Shown here one piece after another: positions 34,179-43,397 of a DNA stretch of 64,000 nucleotides; the stretch's first letter is position 1; each line of letters starts with the position of its first letter. Below the pieces are notes generated by a model. The model was not told the DNA's origin and searched no databases. It saw nothing but the letters and a program-made list of their open reading frames with translations. A program made the translations under genes and the position numbers. Location: positions 130,312-194,311 of the forward strand of contig NZ_SOBG01000002.1 of NCBI RefSeq assembly GCF_004365575.1, in the 5' to 3' direction. Source of the stretch: Hypnocyclicus thermotrophus. GTDB taxonomy: Bacteria; Fusobacteriota; Fusobacteriia; Fusobacteriales; Fusobacteriaceae.

Positions 34179-34206
34179 ATTTTATCATAAAGTTTAAAAT
34201 ATTCAA
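34179..34206 (-). promoter_or_regulatory. thrC promoter
   Basis: Minus strand TTGAAT (34206-34201), 16-bp spacer, TAAAAT (34184-34179) with extended TG at 34187-34186. Together with the pcrA promoter it accounts for the 318-base divergent gap; I see no RNA gene or leader peptide there. Confidence 0.55.
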
Positions 34207-34369
34207 ATACTTTTTTCGAATTATTTATTGATATTAATCAATAATATAGCAAAATTATTAAAATTATCAGAATAATATGGAGTTTTAAAATTAAGGATAA
34301 AAATGATTAAATGCTTTCATAAAATTAAAATAAGTAATAAAAATAATGTTATGCTACTATTTAGATTCC

Positions 34370-34398
34370 TTGAAATACTAAGTAAATTATGCTATAAT
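34370..34398 (+). promoter_or_regulatory. Promoter of the pcrA-lpx operon
   Basis: TTGAAA (34370-34375), 17-bp spacer, TATAAT (34393-34398) with extended -10 TG at 34390-34391. About 30 bases before pcrA. Confidence 0.75.
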
Positions 34399-34428
34399 AG
34401 TCCAAAAGTATTTTTTGTAGGAGAAAAG

Positions 34429-36567
34429 ATGAGTATACTTGATAATTTAAATGAAAATCAAAGAAAAGCAGCAGAAATAATAGAAGGACCATTATTGATT
34501 TTAGCTGGTGCAGGAAGCGGAAAAACTAGGACATTGACATATAGAATAGCTCATATGATAAAAGAAAAAAATATTGAACCCTATTTTATATTAGCGGTAA
34601 CATTTACAAATAAAGCAGCAAAAGAGATGAAAGAAAGAGTTGAGTCATTAGTAGGTATTGAAGGAGAAAAAGTAATGATATCAACATTTCATTCTTTTGG
34701 AGTAAGACTTCTTAGAATGTATGCAAAATATATAGGATATGATTCGAATTTTGGTATATATGATAGTGATGATCAATTATCCATAGTTAAAAGAATACTA
34801 AAAGAAATAGGTCGAGAGATAAATTTGACACCAAATAAAATTGTTTCAATAATAAGTAAAGCAAAAGAAGATGGAATAACTCCAGAAGAATTTGAAGAAA
34901 AGAGAGTATTTTTTCATGATTACAAAACCATTGCAGAAGTTTACAAAAGATATCAAAAAGAGCTTCTTAAAAATAATAGTATGGACTTTTCAGATCTTTT
35001 AATTTATACAAATAAACTTTTAGATATAGAGGAAGTTAAAGAAAAATTACAAAATAGATATAAATATATTATGGTAGACGAATATCAAGACACAAATGAT
35101 ATTCAATATCAGATTGTAACTAAAATTGCTTTAAAATATAGAAATTTATGTGTTGTAGGAGATGAAGATCAAAGTATATATGGATTTAGAGGAGCAAATA
35201 TTGATAATATTTTAAATTTTGAAAAAGATTATAAAGATGCAAAAGTAATAAAATTAGAAAGGAATTATCGATCTACAGAAATAATATTAGAAGCTGCAAA
35301 TTCAGTAATAAAAAATAATACTACTTCAAAAGGTAAAAAACTTTGGACAGATAAAAAAAGTAAGGATTTAATAACTGTATATGAAGCTAAAAATGGTATT
35401 GATGAAGCGTATTTTGTGGCACATAATATTATAAAAAACGTAGATAATGGTAGAAATTATAGAGAGTTTACTATTTTATATAGAACAAATGCACAATCCC
35501 GTATATTTGAAGAAGTTTTTTTAAAACATAATTTACCATATAAAATATTTGGTGGAATGCAATTTTATCAAAGAAAAGAGATAAAAGATATATTAGCATA
35601 TTTAAATGTTATAAATAATCCAAATGATGATGTTAGTTTACTTAGAATAATAAATGTGCCAAATAGAAAAATAGGTGCAAGAACAATTGAAAAAATAAGA
35701 GATATTCAATATAAAAAAGGAATTAGTTTATTTGAAACTTTAAAATATATAGAAGAAGCTACAAGTGTGAGAAGTAATACGAAAAATTCTATAATTGAGT
35801 TATATAATTTCTTTAAAACACTTATAGAAGAAAAAGAATTTTTATCAGTTACAGAAATATTTGATGAAGTAATAGAAAAAACTAGATATTTAGACAGCTT
35901 GGAAGAAGAAGTTAGAGTAGAAAATGTACTCGAGTTAAAAAATTCTATAATAGAACAAGAAACTAGAGAAAATAATATACAACTTAGTGAATATTTAGAA
36001 AATATATCTCTAGTAAGTACAACTGATAATTTGGAAGAAAATCAAGATTATATAAAGCTTATGACTATTCATAATTCTAAAGGGCTCGAATTTCCAGTAG
36101 TTTATTTAGTTGGAATGGAAGAAGATATTTTTCCTGGTAAAAAGGTTGAATTTGATGATAAAGAACTTGAAGAGGAAAGACGACTTTGTTATGTTGCAAT
36201 AACTAGAGCGGAAGAAAAACTTGTAATAACATATGCAAATGAAAGAAATATTTATGGAAGAATAGATAGCTTTAGAGATAAATCAAGATTTTTAGATGAA
36301 ATACCAATGAACTTGTTAAAATATATAAATAGAAAAGAAGAAAAAACTATTATTAAAAAGGAAAAATCTAAAAAAATAGAAAATTTTAATCCATTTTCAT
36401 TAAAAAACAAAGGGTTATTTAATGTTGGTGATAAAATATATCATAATAAATTTGGAAATGGAATAATTAAAAATATTGAAGAAAATAAAAGATTGATAAT
36501 TAAATTTAAATACGAAGAAAAAAAAATAGCCATTGCCGTAGCTGAAAAAGTACTAAAAAAAATATAG
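34429..36567 (+). CDS. pcrA: UvrD/PcrA-family DNA helicase
   Basis: Superfamily 1A 3'-5' DNA helicase for repair and replication-fork processing. 712 residues. Motifs in order: Q motif LNENQRKA, Walker A GAGSGKTRTL, Ia AVTFTNKAAKEMKERV, II VDEYQDTNDIQY, III GDEDQSIYGFRGA, IV NYRS, V MTIHNSKGLEFPVV and VI YVAITRAEEKL. A C-terminal Tudor-like tail (VGDKIYHNKFGNGIIKNI) fits PcrA, which binds RNA polymerase. ATG 34429 follows TAGGAG (34418-34423); the longer frame upstream overlaps the promoter. It heads an operon with lpxC to rdgB. Confidence 0.95.
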   Translation: MSILDNLNENQRKAAEIIEGPLLILAGAGSGKTRTLTYRIAHMIKEKNIEPYFILAVTFTNKAAKEMKERVESLVGIEGEKVMISTFHSFGVRLLRMYAKYIGYDSNFGIYDSDDQLSIVKRILKEIGREINLTPNKIVSIISKAKEDGITPEEFEEKRVFFHDYKTIAEVYKRYQKELLKNNSMDFSDLLIYTNKLLDIEEVKEKLQNRYKYIMVDEYQDTNDIQYQIVTKIALKYRNLCVVGDEDQSIYGFRGANIDNILNFEKDYKDAKVIKLERNYRSTEIILEAANSVIKNNTTSKGKKLWTDKKSKDLITVYEAKNGIDEAYFVAHNIIKNVDNGRNYREFTILYRTNAQSRIFEEVFLKHNLPYKIFGGMQFYQRKEIKDILAYLNVINNPNDDVSLLRIINVPNRKIGARTIEKIRDIQYKKGISLFETLKYIEEATSVRSNTKNSIIELYNFFKTLIEEKEFLSVTEIFDEVIEKTRYLDSLEEEVRVENVLELKNSIIEQETRENNIQLSEYLENISLVSTTDNLEENQDYIKLMTIHNSKGLEFPVVYLVGMEEDIFPGKKVEFDDKELEEERRLCYVAITRAEEKLVITYANERNIYGRIDSFRDKSRFLDEIPMNLLKYINRKEEKTIIKKEKSKKIENFNPFSLKNKGLFNVGDKIYHNKFGNGIIKNIEENKRLIIKFKYEEKKIAIAVAEKVLKKI

Positions 36568-36590
36568 TGTTATTTTAGGAAGGAATTTTT

Positions 36591-37424
36591 ATGAAAAGAA
36601 AAACGATATCTAAAAATCTGAAATATAAGGGAATAGGGTTGCATAAAGGAGAAGATATCATTTTAAGACTTAAACCAGCTCCGGTTAATACTGGAATAGT
36701 TTTTTATAGAAAAGACTTAAAAGATGGGGAAAATAAAATAGTTTTAGATATAGATAATGTATTTGATTTAACTAGAGGAACAAATTTAATTAATGAATAT
36801 AAAGCATCTGTTTATACAATAGAACATTTTTTATCATCACTTTATGTATTTGGGATAACAGATATTATTGTTGAAATAGACGGTAATGAATTACCTATTA
36901 TAGATGGAAGTTCTAAAAAATTTATAGAATTAATAAAAGAAAATATAAAAGAATATAAAGAAGAGGTTGAAGAATTGATTATAAAAAAACCTATATATGT
37001 TACACATGGTGATAAACATGTAGTAGGACTTCCTTATGATGGATATAAAATTACTTATTCTGTCAATTATAATCACTCGTACTTAAAATCTCAATTACTT
37101 GAAATAGAAGTAAATGTAGATAACTATGTAAATGAAATTTCAGGAGCTAGAACTTTTTGTTTTGATTATGAAATAGAATATTTAAAGGCAAACAATTTAG
37201 CACTTGGTGGAAGCTTGGATAATGCAATTGTAATAAAAAAAGATGGAATATTAAATCCAGGAGGGCTTCGATATCAAGATGAATTTGTTAGACATAAAAT
37301 TTTAGATCTAATAGGAGATTTAAAAGTATTAAATAGACCTATAAAAGGTCATATTATAGCAGTAAAAGCAGGACATGCAATAAATATTGATTTTGCAAGA
37401 GAGTTAGTTAAAAATTTTTTATAA
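36591..37424 (+). CDS. lpxC: UDP-3-O-acyl-N-acetylglucosamine deacetylase
   Basis: Zinc enzyme catalysing the first committed step of lipid A synthesis. 277 residues, slightly short for LpxC (about 300). Zinc ligands appear as His in TIEHFLSSLY and as His/Asp in RHKILDLIGDL; the catalytic His is in AGHAINI. KGIGLHKGEDI near the N terminus is the family start. Its presence shows that the host makes lipid A and has an outer membrane. It is 23 bases downstream of pcrA and is followed by fabZ. Confidence 0.96.
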   Translation: MKRKTISKNLKYKGIGLHKGEDIILRLKPAPVNTGIVFYRKDLKDGENKIVLDIDNVFDLTRGTNLINEYKASVYTIEHFLSSLYVFGITDIIVEIDGNELPIIDGSSKKFIELIKENIKEYKEEVEELIIKKPIYVTHGDKHVVGLPYDGYKITYSVNYNHSYLKSQLLEIEVNVDNYVNEISGARTFCFDYEIEYLKANNLALGGSLDNAIVIKKDGILNPGGLRYQDEFVRHKILDLIGDLKVLNRPIKGHIIAVKAGHAINIDFARELVKNFL

Positions 37425-37460
37425 AAATATTAAGAAAATTTGATATGGAGGAATGTTAAT

Positions 37461-37886
37461 ATGAAATTAGATGTTATGGAAATAATGAAAAGAATACCAC
37501 ACAGATACCCATTTTTATTAGTTGATAGAATTGAAGAATTAGAGCCAAATAAAAGAGTAGTTGCATATAAAAATGTAACTATAAATGAGGATTTTTTTAA
37601 TGGACACTTTCCAGGTCATCCAATAATGCCAGGAGTATTAATAATAGAAGGTATGGCACAAGCTTTAGGTGTTTGTACAATGCCTGAAGGAGAAGAAAAA
37701 GTACCATATTTTATGGCAATAAATAATGTTAAATTTAGAAAACCTGTAAGACCAGGAGATAAATTAATTTATGATGTAGTAGTAGATAAATTAAAAGGTA
37801 AAATATTAAAAGCTACAGGAAAAGCTCTAGTAGATGGAGAAATAGTAGCTCAAGCAGAACTTATGTTCTCGATTATGGACAAATAA
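37461..37886 (+). CDS. fabZ: 3-hydroxyacyl-ACP dehydratase FabZ
   Basis: Hot-dog fold dehydratase of fatty-acid elongation, competing with LpxA for 3-hydroxyacyl-ACP; hence its usual place in lpx clusters. 141 residues. Catalytic His in GHFPGHPIMPGVLIIEGMAQ and IPHRYPFLLVDRI at the start. ATG 37461 is chosen, with TGGAGGA (37446-37452) as ribosome binding site; the frame's TTG at 37440 lacks one. Confidence 0.97.
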   Translation: MKLDVMEIMKRIPHRYPFLLVDRIEELEPNKRVVAYKNVTINEDFFNGHFPGHPIMPGVLIIEGMAQALGVCTMPEGEEKVPYFMAINNVKFRKPVRPGDKLIYDVVVDKLKGKILKATGKALVDGEIVAQAELMFSIMDK

Positions 37887-37901
37887 ATTAGGAGGAGTAT
37901 T

Positions 37902-38669
37902 ATGATTCATGAAACTGCTATTATAGAAAAAGGAGCAGTAATTGGAGAAGATGTTGAAATAGGAGCTTATTGTTTTATTGGCAAAGATGTTAAAATAGGA
38001 AATGGTACTATTCTTAAATCACATGTAGTAGTAGAAGGTAAAACAACAATAGGTGAAAATAATATTATTTATCCTTATGCTTCTATTGGGCAGGATCCGC
38101 AAGATTTAAAATACAATGGAGAAGATACAGAACTTATTATTGGAGATAATAACAAGATAAGAGAATTTTGTACTATTAATAAAGGAACAACTGCTTCAAA
38201 TAAAACAGTAATAGGGAATAATAATTTACTTATGGCATATGTACATGTTGCACATGATGTAGTAATAGGTGATAATTGTATATTTGCAAATTGTGCAACA
38301 CTTGCAGGACATGTAGAAGTAGAAAATTTTGCAGTTGTTGGAGGACTTACAGGAGTGCATCAATTTTGTAAAATAGGTGAATCTGCGATGATAGGGGGAG
38401 CCACTAGAATAGTGCAAGATGTAGCGCCATTTGTTACTGTTGAAGGTAATGATGCAAAAACTAGAGGATTAAACTTATTAGGACTTAAAAGAAGAGGGTT
38501 TTCCAGAGAAGATATAAGAAATATAAAAACTGCATATAAAAAAATATTTATGTCAAAAATTAAATTAGAAAATGCATTAAATGAATTAGAGATAGAATTT
38601 AAAGATGATAAAAACATTATACATATGATAAAAACGATAAGAAGCTTTGATAGGGGGCTGACGAGATAG
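37902..38669 (+). CDS. lpxA: UDP-N-acetylglucosamine acyltransferase
   Basis: First acyl transfer of lipid A synthesis. 255 residues: left-handed beta helix of hexapeptide repeats (about 1-190) and a helical C-terminal domain. The catalytic His region MAYVHVAHDVVIGDNCIFAN and GGLTGVHQFCKIGESAMIGG are present. The gene ends with TAG directly before the ATG of lpxI (no gap). Confidence 0.97.
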   Translation: MIHETAIIEKGAVIGEDVEIGAYCFIGKDVKIGNGTILKSHVVVEGKTTIGENNIIYPYASIGQDPQDLKYNGEDTELIIGDNNKIREFCTINKGTTASNKTVIGNNNLLMAYVHVAHDVVIGDNCIFANCATLAGHVEVENFAVVGGLTGVHQFCKIGESAMIGGATRIVQDVAPFVTVEGNDAKTRGLNLLGLKRRGFSREDIRNIKTAYKKIFMSKIKLENALNELEIEFKDDKNIIHMIKTIRSFDRGLTR

Positions 38670-39473
38670 ATGCAAAAGATAGGATTAATAGCTGGGAAGG
38701 GAGAACTACCTAATTATTTTATAAAACAAGCTGAAAAAAAAGGAATAGAAGTGTTTCCAATTGGATTTTTTGATGAAATAAATGATGAAATAAAAAAGCA
38801 TAAAAATTTTATAAAAGTAAATATAGGAGAACTTGGGAAAATAATTTCTTATTTAATCATAAATAAAATATCAAAATTAATGATGATTGGTAAGGTAGAA
38901 AAAAATACTATATTTCAAAATATAAAATTTGATGAAACTTTTTCGGATTTACTTTCAAATCTTCCAGATCAAAAAGACGAAACACTTTTAATGGGAATAA
39001 TAGGAATTCTTCAAAAAAGTGGAATAGATATATTGCCACAAAATTATATGTTAGACGATTTAATTACTGAAGAAAAAGTATATACGAATATAGACGTAGA
39101 TTTAAGTGATATAGAAACTGTAAAAGTTGGAATAGAAGGCGCGAAAGCCTTAACCTCTATTGATGTGGGACAAACTGTTGTTGTAAAAGATAAATCTGTA
39201 GTAACTCTAGAAGGAATAGAAGGAACAGATGAAACAATAAAAAGAGCTTATAAATATGCTGGTGAAGGATGTATTATTGTAAAATTGGCAAGGCCTAATC
39301 AAGATTTAAGAGCAGATACGCCTGTAATAGGATTGGATACAGTAAAACAAGCTGTCGAAATAAAAGCAAAAGGAATAGTAATAGAAGCTAATAAAATGCT
39401 ATTTTTTGAACAAGAGGAATCTATAGCTTTAGCAAATAAAAATAAATTATTTATTAAAGCTATAAAAAGATAG
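38670..39473 (+). CDS. lpxI: UDP-2,3-diacylglucosamine pyrophosphatase LpxI
   Basis: Hydrolyses UDP-2,3-diacylglucosamine to lipid X, replacing LpxH of E. coli. 267 residues, formerly DUF1009. Visible: KIGLIAGKGELPNYFIKQA at the start; GQTVVVKDKSVVTLEGIEGT and CIIVKLARPNQDLRADTPVIG in the C-terminal catalytic domain, including the conserved Asp residues. Its start codon abuts the lpxA stop, which suggests translational coupling. Confidence 0.94.
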   Translation: MQKIGLIAGKGELPNYFIKQAEKKGIEVFPIGFFDEINDEIKKHKNFIKVNIGELGKIISYLIINKISKLMMIGKVEKNTIFQNIKFDETFSDLLSNLPDQKDETLLMGIIGILQKSGIDILPQNYMLDDLITEEKVYTNIDVDLSDIETVKVGIEGAKALTSIDVGQTVVVKDKSVVTLEGIEGTDETIKRAYKYAGEGCIIVKLARPNQDLRADTPVIGLDTVKQAVEIKAKGIVIEANKMLFFEQEESIALANKNKLFIKAIKR

Positions 39474-39481
39474 GAGGAAGG

Positions 39482-40546
39482 GTGAAATATTTTGTATCTA
39501 CTGGTGAGTTATCTGGAGATGTTCACTTATCATATTTATTAAATGAAATAAAAAATGAAGATAAAAATGCTGAGTTTTATGGAATGGCAGGTGATAACTC
39601 AAAAAAAGTAGGTGTGAATTTACTTCAACATATAGATGATATTGCTGTTATGGGTTTTAAAGAAGCAGCAATGAAATATAATTATTTAAAGAAAAAGTTA
39701 GACTTTTTTATAAATTTTATTTTAAAAAATAATATTAAAAAAGTTATTTTAGTAGATTATGGAGGATTTAATATAAAATTTTTAGAAAAATTAAAACAAG
39801 TAGATAGTAGAATAAAAGTTTATTATTATATTCCACCTAAAGTATGGATATGGGGAGAAAAAAGAGTAGAAAAACTTAAATTAGCTGATAAACTTCTTGT
39901 TATTTTTCCATGGGAATTAGAATTTTATAAAAATAAGAATATTGATGTAAAATATTATGGAAATCCTTTCATTGAAAAATATAAAAAAATAGAAAAAAAA
40001 GGGGAAAAAATTTTAATATTACCAGGAAGTAGAAAGCAAGAAATAACTAAAATATTACCTACTTTATTAAAAGTAGTAGATAAATTAAAAAATGAAAAAT
40101 TTATTTTGAAATTAGCTAATAAAAAAAGTTTATCATATATAAAAAAAGATTTATCAAAATATCATAATTTAGAAGTAAGCTATGATGAACTTAATAATTG
40201 TATAAAAAAATCAAAATATGCTATAGCAACTTCAGGAACCGTAGTTTTAGAATTAGCATTATTGGGATTACCTGGTATAGTTGTTTATAAAACTTCAATT
40301 ATTAATGAAATAATAGTACGATTATTTATTAAACTAAAATATGTTTCATTACCAAATCTTACTTTAAATGAAGAAGTATATCCAGAATTATTACAAAATA
40401 ACTTTAATTTAGATAAAATAATAGAAAAAATAGAATATATAGAGAAGAATAAAAAAGAAATAAATAAAAAAATAAATGAAATAAGAAATAAATTAGGGGG
40501 CAAAAATATAGTGAAAAAATATGCCCAATATATAATTAATAATTAA
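39482..40546 (+). CDS. lpxB: Lipid-A-disaccharide synthase
   Basis: GT19 glycosyltransferase joining lipid X and UDP-diacylglucosamine. 354 residues. STGELSGDVHLSYLL at the N terminus, IPPKVWIWGEKRV and LPGSRKQEI in the donor-binding half, and ATSGTVVLELALLGLP near the end. GTG start at 39482 after ATAGGAGGAAGG (39471-39482). The remaining lipid A kinase, lpxK, is 8 kb away in this window. Confidence 0.95.
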   Translation: MKYFVSTGELSGDVHLSYLLNEIKNEDKNAEFYGMAGDNSKKVGVNLLQHIDDIAVMGFKEAAMKYNYLKKKLDFFINFILKNNIKKVILVDYGGFNIKFLEKLKQVDSRIKVYYYIPPKVWIWGEKRVEKLKLADKLLVIFPWELEFYKNKNIDVKYYGNPFIEKYKKIEKKGEKILILPGSRKQEITKILPTLLKVVDKLKNEKFILKLANKKSLSYIKKDLSKYHNLEVSYDELNNCIKKSKYAIATSGTVVLELALLGLPGIVVYKTSIINEIIVRLFIKLKYVSLPNLTLNEEVYPELLQNNFNLDKIIEKIEYIEKNKKEINKKINEIRNKLGGKNIVKKYAQYIINN

Positions 40547-40564
40547 TAAGAGAGGAGTCTTTTT

Positions 40565-41290
40565 GTGAAAAGAGATGATGGAAGAACACTTAATCAATTA
40601 AGAAAAATAAAAGTTACACCTAATTTTATAAAACATGCTGAAGGTTCTGTTCTTATAGAATGTGGAGAAACAAAAGTAATATGTAATGCTACAGTAAATG
40701 AAAATGTACCACCTTTTTTAAGAGGGAAAGGTACTGGATGGATTACAGCTGAATATTCAATGTTACCAAGAGCTACAGAAGACAGAAATATGAGAGAATC
40801 AGTTAAGGGAAAATTATCGGGAAGAACTATGGAAATACAAAGATTAATAGGAAGATCTCTTAGAGCGTGTATTGATTTAGAACAATTAGGAGAAAGAACA
40901 GTTATTTTGGATTGTGATGTAATACAAGCTGATGGTGGGACAAGAACTACTTCTATTACAGGAGCTTATATAGCATTAGAAATAGCTATAAAAAAATTGT
41001 TAAAAGAAAAGAAAATAAAAGAAAACCCTTTAAAATCACAAATAGCAGCTATAAGTGTAGGAATAAATAAAGGACAAGTAATGTTAGATCTTAAATATAC
41101 AGAAGATAGTACTGCTGAAGTTGATATGAATGTAATTATGAATGATAAAGGTGAATTAATAGAAATTCAAGGAACAGGCGAAGAGGCCACGTTTACTAGA
41201 GAAGAACTTAATCAAATGCTTAATGTAGCAGAAGAAGGATTAAAACAAATATTTGAATTACAAAAAAAATATGTAGAAGAGGCATTTTAA
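40565..41290 (+). CDS. rph: Ribonuclease PH
   Basis: Phosphate-dependent 3'-5' exoribonuclease trimming tRNA 3' ends. 241 residues. RDDGR at the start, [34 protein letters not shown] and [19 protein letters not shown] are classic RNase PH motifs, with intact phosphate-binding residues. GTG start at 40565. Its stop overlaps the rdgB start by one base. Confidence 0.97.
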   Translation: MKRDDGRTLNQLRKIKVTPNFIKHAEGSVLIECGETKVICNATVNENVPPFLRGKGTGWITAEYSMLPRATEDRNMRESVKGKLSGRTMEIQRLIGRSLRACIDLEQLGERTVILDCDVIQADGGTRTTSITGAYIALEIAIKKLLKEKKIKENPLKSQIAAISVGINKGQVMLDLKYTEDSTAEVDMNVIMNDKGELIEIQGTGEEATFTREELNQMLNVAEEGLKQIFELQKKYVEEAF

Positions 41291-41880
41291 TGAAAAAAAT
41301 ATTTTTAGCTACTAAAAATAAAAAAAAAATTGAGGAAATAAAAACGATATTATCAAATTATAATATAGAAATAATATCAATAAATGATGGATATGATATA
41401 CCTGAAGTTAAAGAAGATGGACTTACATTTATGTATAATTCTCAAAAGAAAGCATTGGAAATAGCTAAATATTTAAATATAATAACTATTGCTGACGACT
41501 CTGGTCTTTGTGTGGAAGCATTAAATGGAGAACCAGGAGTATATTCTGCTAGATATGCAGGCGAAGATACAGATGATAAAAAAAATAATGAAAAATTAAT
41601 TAAAAATCTAAAAAAAATAGATAATAGAAACGCAAAATTTGTATGTGTAGTAAGTATAGCAAAACCAGACGGAACAGTTAAATCATATACTGGAGAAGTT
41701 ATAGGAGAGATAATTGATATACCAAGAGGAACAAATGGTTTTGGATATGACCCACATTTTTATTATGAACCTTTTGACAAAACATTTGCAGAATTAACAA
41801 AAGAAGAGAAATCAAAAATAAGCCATAGAGGAAATGCATTAAAATTATTGAAAAAAGATTTAGTTGATTTTATAAAATAA
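41290..41880 (+). CDS. rdgB: XTP/dITP diphosphatase (RdgB/HAM1)
   Basis: House-cleaning pyrophosphatase removing XTP, dITP and ITP. 196 residues. LATKNKKKIEEI at the start, ADDSGLCVEALNGEPGVYSA in the core, GTNGFGYDPHFYYEP and ISHRGNALKLLKK at the end. Last gene of the pcrA-lpx-rph operon; rph-rdgB is a common pairing. A terminator starts at the base after the stop codon. Confidence 0.97.
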   Translation: MKKIFLATKNKKKIEEIKTILSNYNIEIISINDGYDIPEVKEDGLTFMYNSQKKALEIAKYLNIITIADDSGLCVEALNGEPGVYSARYAGEDTDDKKNNEKLIKNLKKIDNRNAKFVCVVSIAKPDGTVKSYTGEVIGEIIDIPRGTNGFGYDPHFYYEPFDKTFAELTKEEKSKISHRGNALKLLKKDLVDFIK

Positions 41881-41913
41881 GACTCAAAAGTTTCTTTTGA
41901 GTCTTTCTCTTTT
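41881..41913 (+). terminator. Terminator after rdgB
   Basis: GACTCAAAA (41881-41889) pairs with TTTTGAGTC (41895-41903), 5-base loop, followed by a T-rich tail. Confidence 0.88.
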
Positions 41914-41914
41914 A

Positions 41915-41943
41915 TTGTAAAATAGTAAAAAATAGTATATAAT
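41915..41943 (+). promoter_or_regulatory. hslU promoter
   Basis: TTGTAA (41915-41920), 17-bp spacer, TATAAT (41938-41943). It implies a leader of about 130 bases before hslU. The leader has a TTAAGAAGA repeat (near 41985 and 42026) but no recognisable riboswitch, and no CIRCE element. Confidence 0.6.
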
Positions 41944-42079
41944 TTATAAGATAAAAATAAAATATGAGTACTTTAAAAGACTAGTTAAGAAGATATTATT
42001 TAATTAATAAAAATATTAAAAAACTTAAGAAGACAATAAGTATAATAATTAATAAGAAATATAAACTAGGAGGAATAAT

Positions 42080-43387
42080 ATGCTAAAAGATAAGTTCACA
42101 CCAAAAAAAATTGTAGAAGAGCTAGATAAATATATAATCTCTCAAGATGAAGCAAAAAAAAATGTAGCAATATCTCTTAGAAATAGATATAGAAGAAAGC
42201 AGATAGTGGATAAAAAATTGCAAATAGAAATAACACCAAAAAATATAATTCTTATAGGGCCTACAGGAGTTGGTAAAACTGAGATAGCAAGAAGACTTGC
42301 AAAAGTAACGGATTCTCCATTTATAAAAGTAGAAGCAACAAAATTTACTGAAGTGGGTTATGTAGGAAAAGATGTAGAGGCAATAATTAAAGATCTTGTA
42401 AATTTAACTTATCAAAATATGAAAAAAAGAAAAATAGAAGAACTAAGAGAAGAGTATCTTCCTATTATTTACAATAAAATAGCAAAAAAATTAAAACCTT
42501 ATGAGCTATTAGATGAAGAAAAAGCTAAAATTATTGAAGAGATAAAAAAAGGTAAGTATGATGAAGAAAAGATTGAAATAGAAAGAAAACCAAAATTTGA
42601 TATACCTGTAATTGAAATAAATGCTAGTTCACCTGACGAAGGCTTAAAAAATTTATTTGATTCAATATCACCTTTTGGGAAAAAAGATAATAAAAAGAAT
42701 ATAAAAGTTAAAAATGCAATAGATTATTTATTAAAAGAATTAATTGATGAAAGTATAGATACAGAAGAATTTATTCCAGAAGTATTAAAGAAAGTAGAAG
42801 AGGATGGAATAGTTTTTATAGATGAAATAGATAAAATAGCAGAAAGAGAATCATATAGTAGAGGGGAAGTTTCAAGACAAGGAGTTCAAAGAGATATATT
42901 ACCTATTATAGAGGGTACCACAGTTATTACAAAATTTGGACCAGTGAAAACAGATCATATATTATTTATAGCGGCTGGAGCTTTTTCACAATCAAGTCCT
43001 AGTGACCTTATGCCTGAATTACAAGGAAGATTTCCAGTAAAAGTAGAATTAAAAAGTTTAACTAAAAAAGATTTTATTGAAATACTTACTAAAGTAGATA
43101 ATAATTTATTAAAACAATATATAGAATTGTTAAAAGTAGATGGAGTAGAGCTTGAATTTACTAAAACAGCAATAGAAGTAATAGCAGAAATATCAATTGA
43201 TTTAAATACTAAAGTAGAAAATATAGGAGCGAGAAGATTACATACTGTATTAGAAAGTGTATTAAAAGAGATAATGTTTGAAGCACCTTTTGAAAAAGAG
43301 AAAAAAATAAAATTGAATAGAAAAGATATAGAAAAAGTTTTTGATATAAAATCAGATAAAGAAAATCTAAATAATTATATTTTATGA
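42080..43387 (+). CDS. hslU: ATP-dependent protease ATPase subunit HslU
   Basis: AAA+ unfoldase of the HslUV (ClpYQ) protease. 435 residues: N domain with Walker A GPTGVGKTEIARRL, the pore loop region EVGYVGKDVEAI, an I domain (about 110-220), Walker B GIVFIDEIDKIAERES and sensor/arginine motifs GAFSQSSPSDLMPELQGRFP. The last residues NYIL match the C-terminal tail with which HslU docks into and activates HslV. The peptidase gene hslV, usually just upstream, is absent from this window; the gene has its own promoter. Confidence 0.95.
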   Translation: MLKDKFTPKKIVEELDKYIISQDEAKKNVAISLRNRYRRKQIVDKKLQIEITPKNIILIGPTGVGKTEIARRLAKVTDSPFIKVEATKFTEVGYVGKDVEAIIKDLVNLTYQNMKKRKIEELREEYLPIIYNKIAKKLKPYELLDEEKAKIIEEIKKGKYDEEKIEIERKPKFDIPVIEINASSPDEGLKNLFDSISPFGKKDNKKNIKVKNAIDYLLKELIDESIDTEEFIPEVLKKVEEDGIVFIDEIDKIAERESYSRGEVSRQGVQRDILPIIEGTTVITKFGPVKTDHILFIAAGAFSQSSPSDLMPELQGRFPVKVELKSLTKKDFIEILTKVDNNLLKQYIELLKVDGVELEFTKTAIEVIAEISIDLNTKVENIGARRLHTVLESVLKEIMFEAPFEKEKKIKLNRKDIEKVFDIKSDKENLNNYIL

Positions 43388-43397
43388 TGGAGAGATT

